Below are positions 25,971 through 33,908 of a DNA stretch of 64,000 nt, piece after piece. Both the position numbers and the translations under genes were made by a program. The stretch covers positions 1 to 64,000 of the forward strand of contig CAIOFV010000098.1 of the NCBI GenBank assembly GCA_903857665.1, given 5' to 3'. Source of the stretch: an uncultured Myxococcales bacterium (GTDB lineage: Bacteria; Myxococcota_A; UBA9042; DTJE01). The notes under the pieces were generated by a model. It did not search any database. It saw only the letters and a list, made by a program, of their open reading frames with translations, and had not been told where the DNA came from. Numbering within the stretch: the first letter of the stretch is position 1; every line of letters starts with the position of its first letter.

Positions 25971-26650
25971 TCGCCAGGCTGCCTGTCGAGGGACCCTTGG
26001 GACCCCGAGCCCCCACCAAGAGGAACGCGGATCGATCGAAGGGCCGCTCCCGGCCGGACGCGAAGGATCCGACGGGGCTGGACGAGACCCTGCGGCAGCG
26101 GTACGCCCGCTTCGGCACGGCCCTGCTGTCGGACGACTCCCCGCGGCGCATGGACCCGACCCTGCGGACCGAAATGGAAACGATCACCGGCGCGGACCTG
26201 TCGGAGGTCCGCATCCACACCGGCGGCGAGGCCCGCCAGATGGCGTCGTCGATGGGCGCGCGGGCCTTCGCGTCCGGGCCTTCCGACGTGTTCTTCGCGC
26301 GGGACCAGTTCAACCCTTCGACGCCGCAAGGCAAGTCCTTGCTGGCCCACGAGTTGACCCACGTCGCCGAGGGCGAAAGCGGGCTGGCGACCGAACCGCG
26401 ACTGCCCGAACGCGACGAACTGGAGGTGCGGGCCCGCCGCGTCGAGGAGATGGTCCTCGCAAAGGAGCAGGCACCGCCGGCCGAGCCCAAGAAGGAACCG
26501 GTGGCGCTGGATCTGCTCGGCGGCCAGGTCGCGGCTCCGTCGGGCGCCGCCAAGGCGGTCCAGGTCGACAAGGCGGCACTGGAAGAAAAGGTCTGGAAGC
26601 TGCTGGATCGCGAAATGAAGCGCCAGCGCGAGCGGACCGGGCAATCCTGA
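25961..26650 (+). CDS. DUF4157 domain protein
   Basis: This protein of up to 229 residues contains a DUF4157 core at about 64-137: MDPTLRTEMETITGADLSEV, RIHTGGEARQMASSMGARAF, and the HExxH motif HELTHVAE (130-137). DUF4157 proteins often accompany extracellular contractile injection systems or secreted toxins, but no such genes are adjacent. No third zinc ligand is obvious, so proteolysis is unproven. The tail is charged and helical. Start is uncertain: ATG 25961 or TTG 25997, depending on the overlapping promoter. Confidence 0.8.
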   Translation: MLQFARLPVEGPLGPRAPTKRNADRSKGRSRPDAKDPTGLDETLRQRYARFGTALLSDDSPRRMDPTLRTEMETITGADLSEVRIHTGGEARQMASSMGARAFASGPSDVFFARDQFNPSTPQGKSLLAHELTHVAEGESGLATEPRLPERDELEVRARRVEEMVLAKEQAPPAEPKKEPVALDLLGGQVAAPSGAAKAVQVDKAALEEKVWKLLDREMKRQRERTGQS

Positions 26651-26658
26651 ACGCCGCA

Positions 26659-26687
26659 TTGCGCCGCGACTGCCCAGTTGCTATCTT
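26659..26687 (+). promoter_or_regulatory. Promoter candidate for rseP
   Basis: TTGCGC (26659-26664) and TATCTT (26682-26687) are 17 bases apart. The inferred transcript start, about 25 bases before the ATG at 26718, argues against the longer frame starting at GTG 26688. Confidence 0.35.
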
Positions 26688-26717
26688 GTGCCGCGACTTT
26701 GCGAGGCCACCGCCCCG

Positions 26718-28334
26718 ATGCTGAAGTTCCTGCTGTTTCTTGGCGGCCTGATCTTCTTCCACGAACTGGGCCACTTCCTCGCGGCACGACTGGTGGGCGT
26801 GACGGTGCTGCGGTTCTCGGTCGGGTTCGGGCCGAAACTCCTGGGGTTCAAGCGCGGCGTCACCGAGTACTGGCTGTCCGCCGTTCCGCTGGGCGGGTAC
26901 GTCAAGTTCTTCGGTGACGACCCCGAAAACCCGCCCCCCGGCGAGGATGCGAAAAGGGGCTTCCTGACCACCGACCTGTGGCGCAAGACGCTGATCGTCA
27001 TCGCGGGCCCTTTGTTCAACCTGGTCCTGCCGCTGCTGATCTTCCTCCCGATGCACGCGCTGGAGCCGACCCTGCTGCCGTCGGTCATCGGGACCGTCGC
27101 CGTGGACGAGCCGGCCTGGAAGGCGGGCATCCGCCCGGGTGACCGCGTGACGGGCGTGGGCGACCGCGACATCACGTACTGGTGGGAACTGGTGGACGCC
27201 GTTTCCGCCTCGCCGGGCCAGCCGATCGAAATGCGCATCGATCGCGACGGCACCCCGAAGGCCCTGACGGTCACACCCAAGGTGGTGGCGCTGGCGGGGT
27301 TCAAGGAACTGGGCCTGGAAAGCACGGTGGGACGCATCGAGGTTGCGCCCGAGCGGACCCTGCCGCTGGTGGTGGTCGCGAAGGGCAGCCCTGCGGAGGC
27401 CGCGGGCCTGAAGGATTTCGACGCGGTGCTGGCCGTGGACGGTCGCGATGCGCGCTCCTATGACGACGTCGCCGCCGCGCTGGAGGCCGCCGGCGATCGG
27501 GCGGTCCGGTTGACCGTCGCGGCCACGAAGCCCGACGACTCCCGGCCCGAGGAATCGCGGCAGATCACCCTGGGTCCCCTGGGCGCGGGCGTGCCTGCCG
27601 GGGTCCGCGAAGGCGCCCTGCAACTGGCGGCCGTCGAAGCGGGCACGCCGGCTGACCGCGCGGGCCTGAAGGCGGGCGACCGCATCGTGTCGATGGACGG
27701 CGCGACCTTCTCGGACTGGGCCTTCCTGGTCCAGGCCCTCGCGCGGGACCCGTCGCTGTCGCGCCGCCTGGAAATCGACCGGGACGGGACCGCCCTCGAA
27801 GTGACCCTGTCCCTCGCGAACCCCGCCTGGGAACCGGGCGCGGCCGTCCCGAAATATGTCCCCACCGGCGCGTCGTGCCGTCGCGCGGCCGTGGAGCCCG
27901 AGGCCATCCCGAACAACGATCGCCTGCGCTACGCCTGGCACCGGTCCTTCGACCGGACCCGCGAAATCATGGTCGTCACCGCCGCGGGCATCGCCGGCCT
28001 GCTGACCGGCAAGGTGTCGGTCCGCGAGATGGGCGGCCCCATCATGATCTACGACATCGCGTCCTCGTCCCGCGGCGTCGAGGACTTCCTCGGGAGGCTG
28101 GCATGGCTGTCGATGAGCCTGGGCCTCCTGAACCTTCTGCCGATCCCGGTGCTGGATGGCGGCCACCTGCTGATCTTCGGGATCGAGGTCGTCCGGCGGC
28201 GGCCCGTCGGGCTTCGGGGGCGCCAGATCGCGTCGTGGTTCGGCCTCGCGTTCCTGCTGGCCCTCATGGTCGTGGTGTTCGCCAACGATATCGAACGGAA
28301 ATGGGGTGTCCTGTCGCGGTTCTCCGGGCAGTAG
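26718..28334 (+). CDS. rseP: Site-2 intramembrane metalloprotease RseP
   Basis: This 538-residue inner-membrane protein has the zinc motif HELGH (15-19) in the first helix and the second metal-binding motif PVLDGGH in the penultimate helix. At least two PDZ domains lie between (about 115-185 and 300-370; motifs AWKAGIRPGDRVTGV, PADRAGLKAGDRIV), with a further PDZ-like repeat (PAEAAGLKDFDAVLAV). RseP cleaves anti-sigma factors and leftover signal peptides. It is about 90 residues longer than E. coli RseP, owing to the extra PDZ-like region. The next gene is tsaB. Confidence 0.93.
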   Translation: MLKFLLFLGGLIFFHELGHFLAARLVGVTVLRFSVGFGPKLLGFKRGVTEYWLSAVPLGGYVKFFGDDPENPPPGEDAKRGFLTTDLWRKTLIVIAGPLFNLVLPLLIFLPMHALEPTLLPSVIGTVAVDEPAWKAGIRPGDRVTGVGDRDITYWWELVDAVSASPGQPIEMRIDRDGTPKALTVTPKVVALAGFKELGLESTVGRIEVAPERTLPLVVVAKGSPAEAAGLKDFDAVLAVDGRDARSYDDVAAALEAAGDRAVRLTVAATKPDDSRPEESRQITLGPLGAGVPAGVREGALQLAAVEAGTPADRAGLKAGDRIVSMDGATFSDWAFLVQALARDPSLSRRLEIDRDGTALEVTLSLANPAWEPGAAVPKYVPTGASCRRAAVEPEAIPNNDRLRYAWHRSFDRTREIMVVTAAGIAGLLTGKVSVREMGGPIMIYDIASSSRGVEDFLGRLAWLSMSLGLLNLLPIPVLDGGHLLIFGIEVVRRRPVGLRGRQIASWFGLAFLLALMVVVFANDIERKWGVLSRFSGQ

Positions 28335-28386
28335 CCCGGCTGCATCGCGCCGCGCCGACAAGGCCCGGCGACCAGGGAGCATCGGA

Positions 28387-29127
28387 ATGAAGGCGGTCGA
28401 AAGGGCCCATCCGGTCGTGCTGGCGTGCGACACATCGACCACGGTGGGTTCCGTCGCCCTCGTCGAGGGTGATCGTGTGACCGCCGAACTGGTCCTGCAG
28501 TCCCCCGGCAGCACCAGCCGACGCCTGGTGGGCGACGTGCGCGATCTTCTGGCGGCCCGCGGCCTGGCGCCCTCGGACCTCGATCTCCTGGTGGCTTCCA
28601 CCGGCCCCGGTTCGTTCACCGGCGTGCGGATCACGCTGGCCGCCATGAAGGGACTGGCCTTTGCCCTCGACAAGCCCCTCGTCGGCGTCCCGTCGCTGGA
28701 CGCCCTGGCCAGGCCCCTGCTGGGTCGCGGCGCGGCGATCCTGGCCGCCCTGGACGCCCGGCGCTCCGAGGTCTACGCCGCCGGGTATGCGCCCGATGGC
28801 ACGCCTGTCGTCGCCCCCGCGGCCCTCTCGCCGCAGGCGGCAGCCGAGGCGTTGCGGGTCGCGTGCCCCGACCTGCCGATCCTGGGGGTCGGCGAGGGCA
28901 TCCTGGCCTATCGCGACGTGCTGGTCGGCATCCTCGGGGATCGCCTGCAGATCGCCGCGGCCCCGGAGCACTCGATCCGGGCGTCGGTGCTGGTGCAGAT
29001 CGCCCTGGAACGCCACCTGGCGCCGACGGACGTCGCCGCCATCGAACCGCAGTACCTGCGACGGTCGGAGGCCGAGGTCAAGAAGACGCTGGCCGACGCG
29101 GAGCGGTTGCAGGCCGGCCCCGCCTGA
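28387..29127 (+). CDS. tsaB: tRNA t6A biosynthesis protein TsaB
   Basis: This 246-residue protein of the ASKHA fold begins VVLACDTSTTVGSVAL and has the TGPGSFTGVRI motif (about 79-89) typical of TsaB. It partners TsaD, TsaE and TsaC in making N6-threonylcarbamoyladenosine at position 37 of ANN-reading tRNAs. GGGAGCATCGG precedes the ATG. It sits between rseP and the gatE/gatD pair. Confidence 0.92.
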   Translation: MKAVERAHPVVLACDTSTTVGSVALVEGDRVTAELVLQSPGSTSRRLVGDVRDLLAARGLAPSDLDLLVASTGPGSFTGVRITLAAMKGLAFALDKPLVGVPSLDALARPLLGRGAAILAALDARRSEVYAAGYAPDGTPVVAPAALSPQAAAEALRVACPDLPILGVGEGILAYRDVLVGILGDRLQIAAAPEHSIRASVLVQIALERHLAPTDVAAIEPQYLRRSEAEVKKTLADAERLQAGPA

Positions 29128-29266
29128 CGCCCCCGCACGCCCTCTCCTTCCCCGCCCTCCCGATTCGGTATCCGGACCGCTCTTCTCCAGTTCTGATGCG
29201 CACGCGCCTTTCTCTGTCCCTTTTTCCCGCGCCCTTGATATCCTCCGCGCCGACAGGAGGTGCCTC
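29128..29266. other. Pyrimidine-rich leader before gatE
   Basis: These 139 bases are clearly pyrimidine-rich on the plus strand and less GC-rich than their surroundings. They hold no convincing -35/-10 pair (only TATCCT near 29239) and no hairpin. They end in a strong AGGAGGT ribosome site for gatE. Confidence 0.4.
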
Positions 29267-31039
29267 GTGGACGGGCAACCCGCGAATCTTCCCCAGGTGG
29301 CGTCCCGATTTGCCGAGCCCGAGTTCTACGCGGCGCTCGGGCTGAAGTGCGGGATCGAGATGCACCGGCAGGTCTTCACGACCCACAAGCTGTTCTGCCG
29401 GTGCCCCGTCAAGCCGTACAGCGATGAATTCCATGCCGAAATCCTGCGCCACATGCGCCCGACGCTGTCGGAGTTGGGCGAATACGACCCGACGGCGCTG
29501 ATGGAATTCAAGACGAAGAAGGAAATCGTCTACCGCCTGAACCGCGAAACGGTCTGCACCTACGAAATGGACGACGCGCCGCCGTTCGGCCTCAACCGCG
29601 AGGCTCTGGACCGCGCGCTGGTCATCGGCATGATGCTGAACCTGAACCTCGTCGATGAGATCCACATCGCCCGCAAGCAGTACCTGGACGGGTCGATCCC
29701 GACGGGGTTCCAGCGGACCTGCATCATCGGCATCAACGGCTGGATGAAGGTCGATGGCCGGCGCATCGGCATCCACCAACTGGGCCTGGAGGAGGACGCC
29801 TGCCGCGAGGCCTCGGACCACGGCCACCGGCGCACCTACATCACGGACCGCCTGTCGATCCCGCTGATCGAAATCGTCACGGAAGCCGAGATGCACACGC
29901 CCGAGGACGCGGCGCGGGTTGGCAACGCCATCCGGCGCCTGTGCCACCTGTCGGGCCAGGTCCGCACCGGCCACGGCCGCGCCCGCCAGGACGTGAACGT
30001 GTCGATCACCGGCGGCGATCGCGTCGAAATCAAGGGCGTGTCCAGCCTGCGGCAGCTGCCCGCCCTGGTCCACTTCGAGGCGCTGCGCCAGAAGGCGCTG
30101 CTGGACATCCAGGACGCCGCACGGTCCCGCGGCATCACGGCAAGCCACTTCGACACCGAGTTGGACGTCACGGCGCAGGCGAAAAGGTATCCCCACCCGG
30201 CCTTCCGGCTGCCCTGGGGGGGCGGCATCGTGGCCCGGGCCATCGTGCTGCGGAACTGTTCGGGCCTGCTGTCCTTCCCGACGGCGCCGAACCGCACGTT
30301 CGGCAACGAGATCTCGGATCGCATCAAGGTGATCGCCTGCATCGATCGCAAGCCGAACATGGCGCACTCCGACTGCCCGCAATCGTTCACGCTGGGGGCG
30401 CTGTTCGACGAGGTGCGGCGCACCACGAAGACCGGCGCCAAGGACGCGATCGTCATCGTCGCCGGGCCGGCCGCGGACGTGACCACCGCGATGGGCGAGG
30501 TGCACATCCGCATGCGCGAGGCGCTGACCTGCGTGCCGCGCGAAACGCGCAAGTCCCTGCCGGACGGCTCGACGCTGTTCGAGCGCATGCTGCCGGGGCC
30601 TGACCGCATGTACCCGGACACGGACCTGCCGCCCATCGTGCTGGACGAGGACCGCTTCGCCCGGGCGCGCGGCAAGCAGCCCGAACCGCTGTGGGAAAAG
30701 GAGGAACGCTACAGCGCGATCGGCCTGTCGACTGTGCAGGTGGGCCGCCTGTTCACGGAAGACCAGTTCGCGACATTCGAGGCGGTCAACGGCCGCGTGT
30801 GCCTGAAACCCACCGTGCTGGCGTACCTGCTGCTGGACTGGGTGCCGTTCCTGAGGAGGCTGGGTCGCGACGTGACGGGCCTGACCGCGGAACGCTACGT
30901 CGAACTGTTCGACGGCACGAACGGGGAACCCCTGGACCAGAAGGCCGCCGCGGCACGGGTGGCTGGTGCCGTGGGCCACGCGCCGCATTTCCTGACCAAG
31001 CCCGATCCCCGGGCCGCGGAGCGGAGGGTGCAGGCATGA
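29267..31039 (+). CDS. gatE: Archaeal-type Glu-tRNA(Gln) amidotransferase subunit E
   Basis: This 590-residue GatB/GatE kinase-family protein binds Glu-tRNA(Gln) and phosphorylates the glutamyl group. The catalytic cradle has LKCGIEMHRQV with E31, KLFCRCP, and HQLGLEEDACRE. A GAD (AspRS-insertion-like) domain at about 400-470 (VAGPAADVTTAMGEVHIRMR, ETRKSLPDGSTLFERMLPG, RMYPDTDLPPI) distinguishes GatE from bacterial GatB. A C-terminal helical/Yqey-like tRNA-binding part follows. GTG start with AGGAGGT five bases upstream; the larger open frame overlaps tsaB and was rejected. The stop overlaps gatD (ATGA). Confidence 0.93.
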   Translation: MDGQPANLPQVASRFAEPEFYAALGLKCGIEMHRQVFTTHKLFCRCPVKPYSDEFHAEILRHMRPTLSELGEYDPTALMEFKTKKEIVYRLNRETVCTYEMDDAPPFGLNREALDRALVIGMMLNLNLVDEIHIARKQYLDGSIPTGFQRTCIIGINGWMKVDGRRIGIHQLGLEEDACREASDHGHRRTYITDRLSIPLIEIVTEAEMHTPEDAARVGNAIRRLCHLSGQVRTGHGRARQDVNVSITGGDRVEIKGVSSLRQLPALVHFEALRQKALLDIQDAARSRGITASHFDTELDVTAQAKRYPHPAFRLPWGGGIVARAIVLRNCSGLLSFPTAPNRTFGNEISDRIKVIACIDRKPNMAHSDCPQSFTLGALFDEVRRTTKTGAKDAIVIVAGPAADVTTAMGEVHIRMREALTCVPRETRKSLPDGSTLFERMLPGPDRMYPDTDLPPIVLDEDRFARARGKQPEPLWEKEERYSAIGLSTVQVGRLFTEDQFATFEAVNGRVCLKPTVLAYLLLDWVPFLRRLGRDVTGLTAERYVELFDGTNGEPLDQKAAAARVAGAVGHAPHFLTKPDPRAAERRVQA

Positions 31040-32430
31040 GCGTCAACGCGAGCGACCGCTTCAAGGGATACCGGGGCGCCGGCCTGGAACTTCTGCAGCG
31101 CCTGGACGTGGGCGTCTGGGAGGAGATCGACGTCACGACGACGCGCGGGGAGTACCAGGGAATCCTGTTGCCCCGCAGCGAAACCGCCGGCGACCGGCAC
31201 ATCGTGCTGAAGCTGGATACCGGCTACAACATCGGCATCGCGGCCGACACCGTGACGTCGTTCGTCAGCCGCGGGCGCCGGGAAGCGCACTACCAGATCC
31301 CCGAACGGGAGTTCCCGTACGACCCGGTGAAGCCCACGGTGAAGCTGCTGGGCACCGGCGGCACCATCGCGTCGCGGCTGGACTACCGGACCGGCGCGGT
31401 CATCCCGGCCTTCTCCCCGGGCGAACTGTACGGGTCGGTGCCGGAACTGGCGGACATCTGCAACATCAAGACCGAAAAGTTGTACGCGGTGTTCAGCGAG
31501 AACATGGGCCCGGAGCAGTACATCGGCCTGGCCACCGCGGTCGCGCGGTCGATCGAGGAAGGGGCCGACGGCATCGTCATCGGGCACGGCACGGACACGA
31601 TGCACCACACGGCGGCCATCCTGTCGTTCATGGTCCAGGATCCGCCCGTCCCGATCGTGATGGTCGGCAGCCAGCGGTCGTCCGACCGGCCGTCCTCCGA
31701 CGCCGCGCTGAACCTGATGCACGCCACGCGCACGGCGGGCCACAGCGACATCGCCGAGGTGATGGTCTGCATGTTCGGGCCCACGTCGGACCAGTACGGC
31801 CTGCTGCACCGCGGCACCCGCGTCCGCAAGATGCATTCGTCGTTCCGCTCCACGTTCCGGACCATCGGCGACATCCCGGTCGCGACGGTTTCACGCGAAG
31901 CCGTGAAGCCCCTGCGCGAGGACTACCGACACCGCGACCCGACCCGCAAGGTCAAGCTGGACGCGGTCTACGACGACCGGGCGACCATCCTGTACTACTA
32001 CCCCGGCATGAAGCCCGACCTGATCGACGGCCTGGTGGCGAACGGCTACCGCGGCATCATCATCGCAGGCACCGGCCTGGGCCACGTGAACAAGCCGCTG
32101 TACCCCGCCATCAAGCGCGCCATCGCGAAGGGCGTGCACATCTTCATGACGGTGCAGACGCTGTGGGGCTACACGCAGATGTACGTGTACGACACCGGGC
32201 GCGACCTGATGGAAATGGGGATCGTCCCGGCGGGGAACATGCTGCCCGAGGTGGCTTTCATGAAGCTGGGCTGGGCGCTGGCCCACTCGGACGACCGCGA
32301 GGAGATCCAGCGCATCATGCTGACGTCGGTGGCCGGCGAGATCACCGAGCGCGAACCGCCCGATTCCTACCTCGTGCTGCAGGGCGGCCTGCCCGAGGTC
32401 GAGGCCTTCATGAAGTCGCACCGGATGTGA
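31036..32430 (+). CDS. gatD: Archaeal-type Glu-tRNA(Gln) amidotransferase subunit D
   Basis: This 464-residue protein has an N-terminal GatD-specific barrel (about 20-85) followed by an L-asparaginase-type amidase. The first catalytic Thr is in LLGTGGTIASRLDY (Thr110) and the second catalytic Thr-Asp pair in GHGTDTMHHTA (about 186-188). GatD releases ammonia from Asn or Gln for GatE. The N-terminal domain and the linkage to gatE separate it from plain asparaginases. It is translationally coupled to gatE. In established knowledge the GatDE enzyme is the archaeal system; bacteria normally use GatCAB. Confidence 0.94.
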   Translation: MSVNASDRFKGYRGAGLELLQRLDVGVWEEIDVTTTRGEYQGILLPRSETAGDRHIVLKLDTGYNIGIAADTVTSFVSRGRREAHYQIPEREFPYDPVKPTVKLLGTGGTIASRLDYRTGAVIPAFSPGELYGSVPELADICNIKTEKLYAVFSENMGPEQYIGLATAVARSIEEGADGIVIGHGTDTMHHTAAILSFMVQDPPVPIVMVGSQRSSDRPSSDAALNLMHATRTAGHSDIAEVMVCMFGPTSDQYGLLHRGTRVRKMHSSFRSTFRTIGDIPVATVSREAVKPLREDYRHRDPTRKVKLDAVYDDRATILYYYPGMKPDLIDGLVANGYRGIIIAGTGLGHVNKPLYPAIKRAIAKGVHIFMTVQTLWGYTQMYVYDTGRDLMEMGIVPAGNMLPEVAFMKLGWALAHSDDREEIQRIMLTSVAGEITEREPPDSYLVLQGGLPEVEAFMKSHRM

Positions 32431-32475
32431 TCGCCGGGTTCGGGGGCGGGAGCATCGACGTCCCGGGGATCGGGT

Positions 32476-33351
32476 TCAGCGGACCCCGGCGGTCGCCAGG
32501 GCGGCTTCGAGGGCTTCGCGGGTCGCCCGGCCGGCCTTCAGCAGCGGCAGGCGGACGTCGTCACGGCACATCCCCAGCAGCGCGGCCGCAGCCTTCACGG
32601 GCGCCGGGCTGGCCTCCAGGAACAGCGCGTTGTACAGGTCCATGAGGCTGCGATCGACCTCCGCGGCTTGAGCCGCGCGCCCGGCCTTCCAGGCCTCCCA
32701 CATCTCGACCATCGGCCGCGCGGCGACGTTCGATGCAACCGAAATGACCCCCTGGGCGCCCACCGCAAAGGACGGCAGGGCGAGGGCATCGTCGCCCGAC
32801 AGGACCAGGAAGCCCGCCGGCACCGACGCGACGATGTCGCGCACCGGGCCTACGCTGCCCGACGCCTCCTTGACCCCGACGATGCCCGGGAGGGTCGCCA
32901 GGCACGCGACGGTCTTCGGCAGCAGGTTCACGCCGGTCCGGGACGGCACGTTGTACAGCACCACAGGCAGCCCGCCCTCGGCAGCGACGCCGCGGTAGTG
33001 CTCGATCATGCCTTCCTGCTGGGGGCGGTTGTAGTAGGGCGTCACGACCAGGGCGCCGTCCACCCCAAGGTCCCGCGCCCGCTGCGTTTCGGCGATTGTG
33101 GTGCGCGTGCAGTTCGTGCCGGTGCCGGCCAGCACCGGGATGCGTCCCGCCACGACCTCGACGACCGTGCGGATGACGGCGTCACGCTCCTCGTGGGTCA
33201 TCGTCGCCGGCTCGCCGGTCGTGCCGCAGGCGACCACGCCATGGATGCCGGCCGCGATCTGCCCGGTGACCAGTTCCGCCAGCGCGTCCAGGTCCACCCG
33301 GTCCCCGTCGAACGGCGTGATCAAGGCCGTAACAATGCCCGCCAGTTTCAC
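32476..33351 (-). CDS. dapA: 4-hydroxy-tetrahydrodipicolinate synthase
   Basis: This 291-residue TIM-barrel aldolase condenses pyruvate and aspartate semialdehyde in lysine and diaminopimelate synthesis. Motifs are GTTGEPATM, YNVPSRTG with the catalytic Tyr, and GIVGVKEASG with the Schiff-base Lys. The GTG at 33351 has GGAGG five bases upstream, overlaps the stop of the HEAT gene (GTGA), and gives the standard family length; the longer ATG frame was rejected. It is the last gene of ffh-HEAT-dapA. Confidence 0.94.
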   Translation of the reverse strand: MKLAGIVTALITPFDGDRVDLDALAELVTGQIAAGIHGVVACGTTGEPATMTHEERDAVIRTVVEVVAGRIPVLAGTGTNCTRTTIAETQRARDLGVDGALVVTPYYNRPQQEGMIEHYRGVAAEGGLPVVLYNVPSRTGVNLLPKTVACLATLPGIVGVKEASGSVGPVRDIVASVPAGFLVLSGDDALALPSFAVGAQGVISVASNVAARPMVEMWEAWKAGRAAQAAEVDRSLMDLYNALFLEASPAPVKAAAALLGMCRDDVRLPLLKAGRATREALEAALATAGVR

Positions 33352-33908
33352 GGCTTCCTCCGCTTGGCGCATGCCTTCGTCCCATCCTCGATGGCCTTTC
33401 GAACCTCCAGCACCTGCTCGTGCTCCAGCGCATCGGCCAGGAAACTGCACGCCCGGACCTCGCCCGTTTCGCCCAGGGCGCGACCGGCGCCGGAACGCAG
33501 GATCGGATCGGGATTCGTCAGCCAGGGCAGCAGGTCGTCCACGGCCGCTTCCCGGGCCACCAGGGCCAGCGAAATCATCATCGCGGCCCGCAGCGACGAC
33601 GGCTCCTCCCGGTTCGGGATCATGGACGCCAGCACCGCGCGCGAGCGTTCACCGGGGTATCCGCTGAGGGCCTTCGCCGCCCGGAAGCGCAGGTCGTCTT
33701 CGACCTTGCGGGCGACAAGGAGATCGACCAGCACGCGATCGACGTCTGCGCCGGCCACGGCCAGGTCGGCCGGCGTCGGCCGGGCCTTGCTGCGCAGGAT
33801 CCGGATCACGTCCTCGACCTTCATCTGGCTGGCCGGACGTGCCGATGCCCCCCCCGCAAGGCCCACCACCACGAGTACGGTCAGCAGGCATGCGAGGAGC
33901 CGTGTCAT
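33348..33908 (-). CDS. Exported HEAT-repeat protein
   Basis: This 186-residue protein has a signal peptide (cleavage near ASA-RP, residue 25). HEAT-like helical repeats follow (LRFRAAKALSGYPGERSRAVLAS, LRAAMMISLALVAREAAVDDL, RSGAGRALGETGEVRACSFL). It is a likely protein-interaction module in the periplasm; partner unknown. It overlaps ffh upstream (ATGA) and dapA downstream (GTGA). Confidence 0.8.
   Translation of the reverse strand: MTRLLACLLTVLVVVGLAGGASARPASQMKVEDVIRILRSKARPTPADLAVAGADVDRVLVDLLVARKVEDDLRFRAAKALSGYPGERSRAVLASMIPNREEPSSLRAAMMISLALVAREAAVDDLLPWLTNPDPILRSGAGRALGETGEVRACSFLADALEHEQVLEVRKAIEDGTKACAKRRKP

Noticed and set aside
32452..33450. Longer ATG starts for dapA
   Set aside because: They would overlap the HEAT gene by more and lack the GGAGG spacing seen at GTG 33351, which also gives the standard length.
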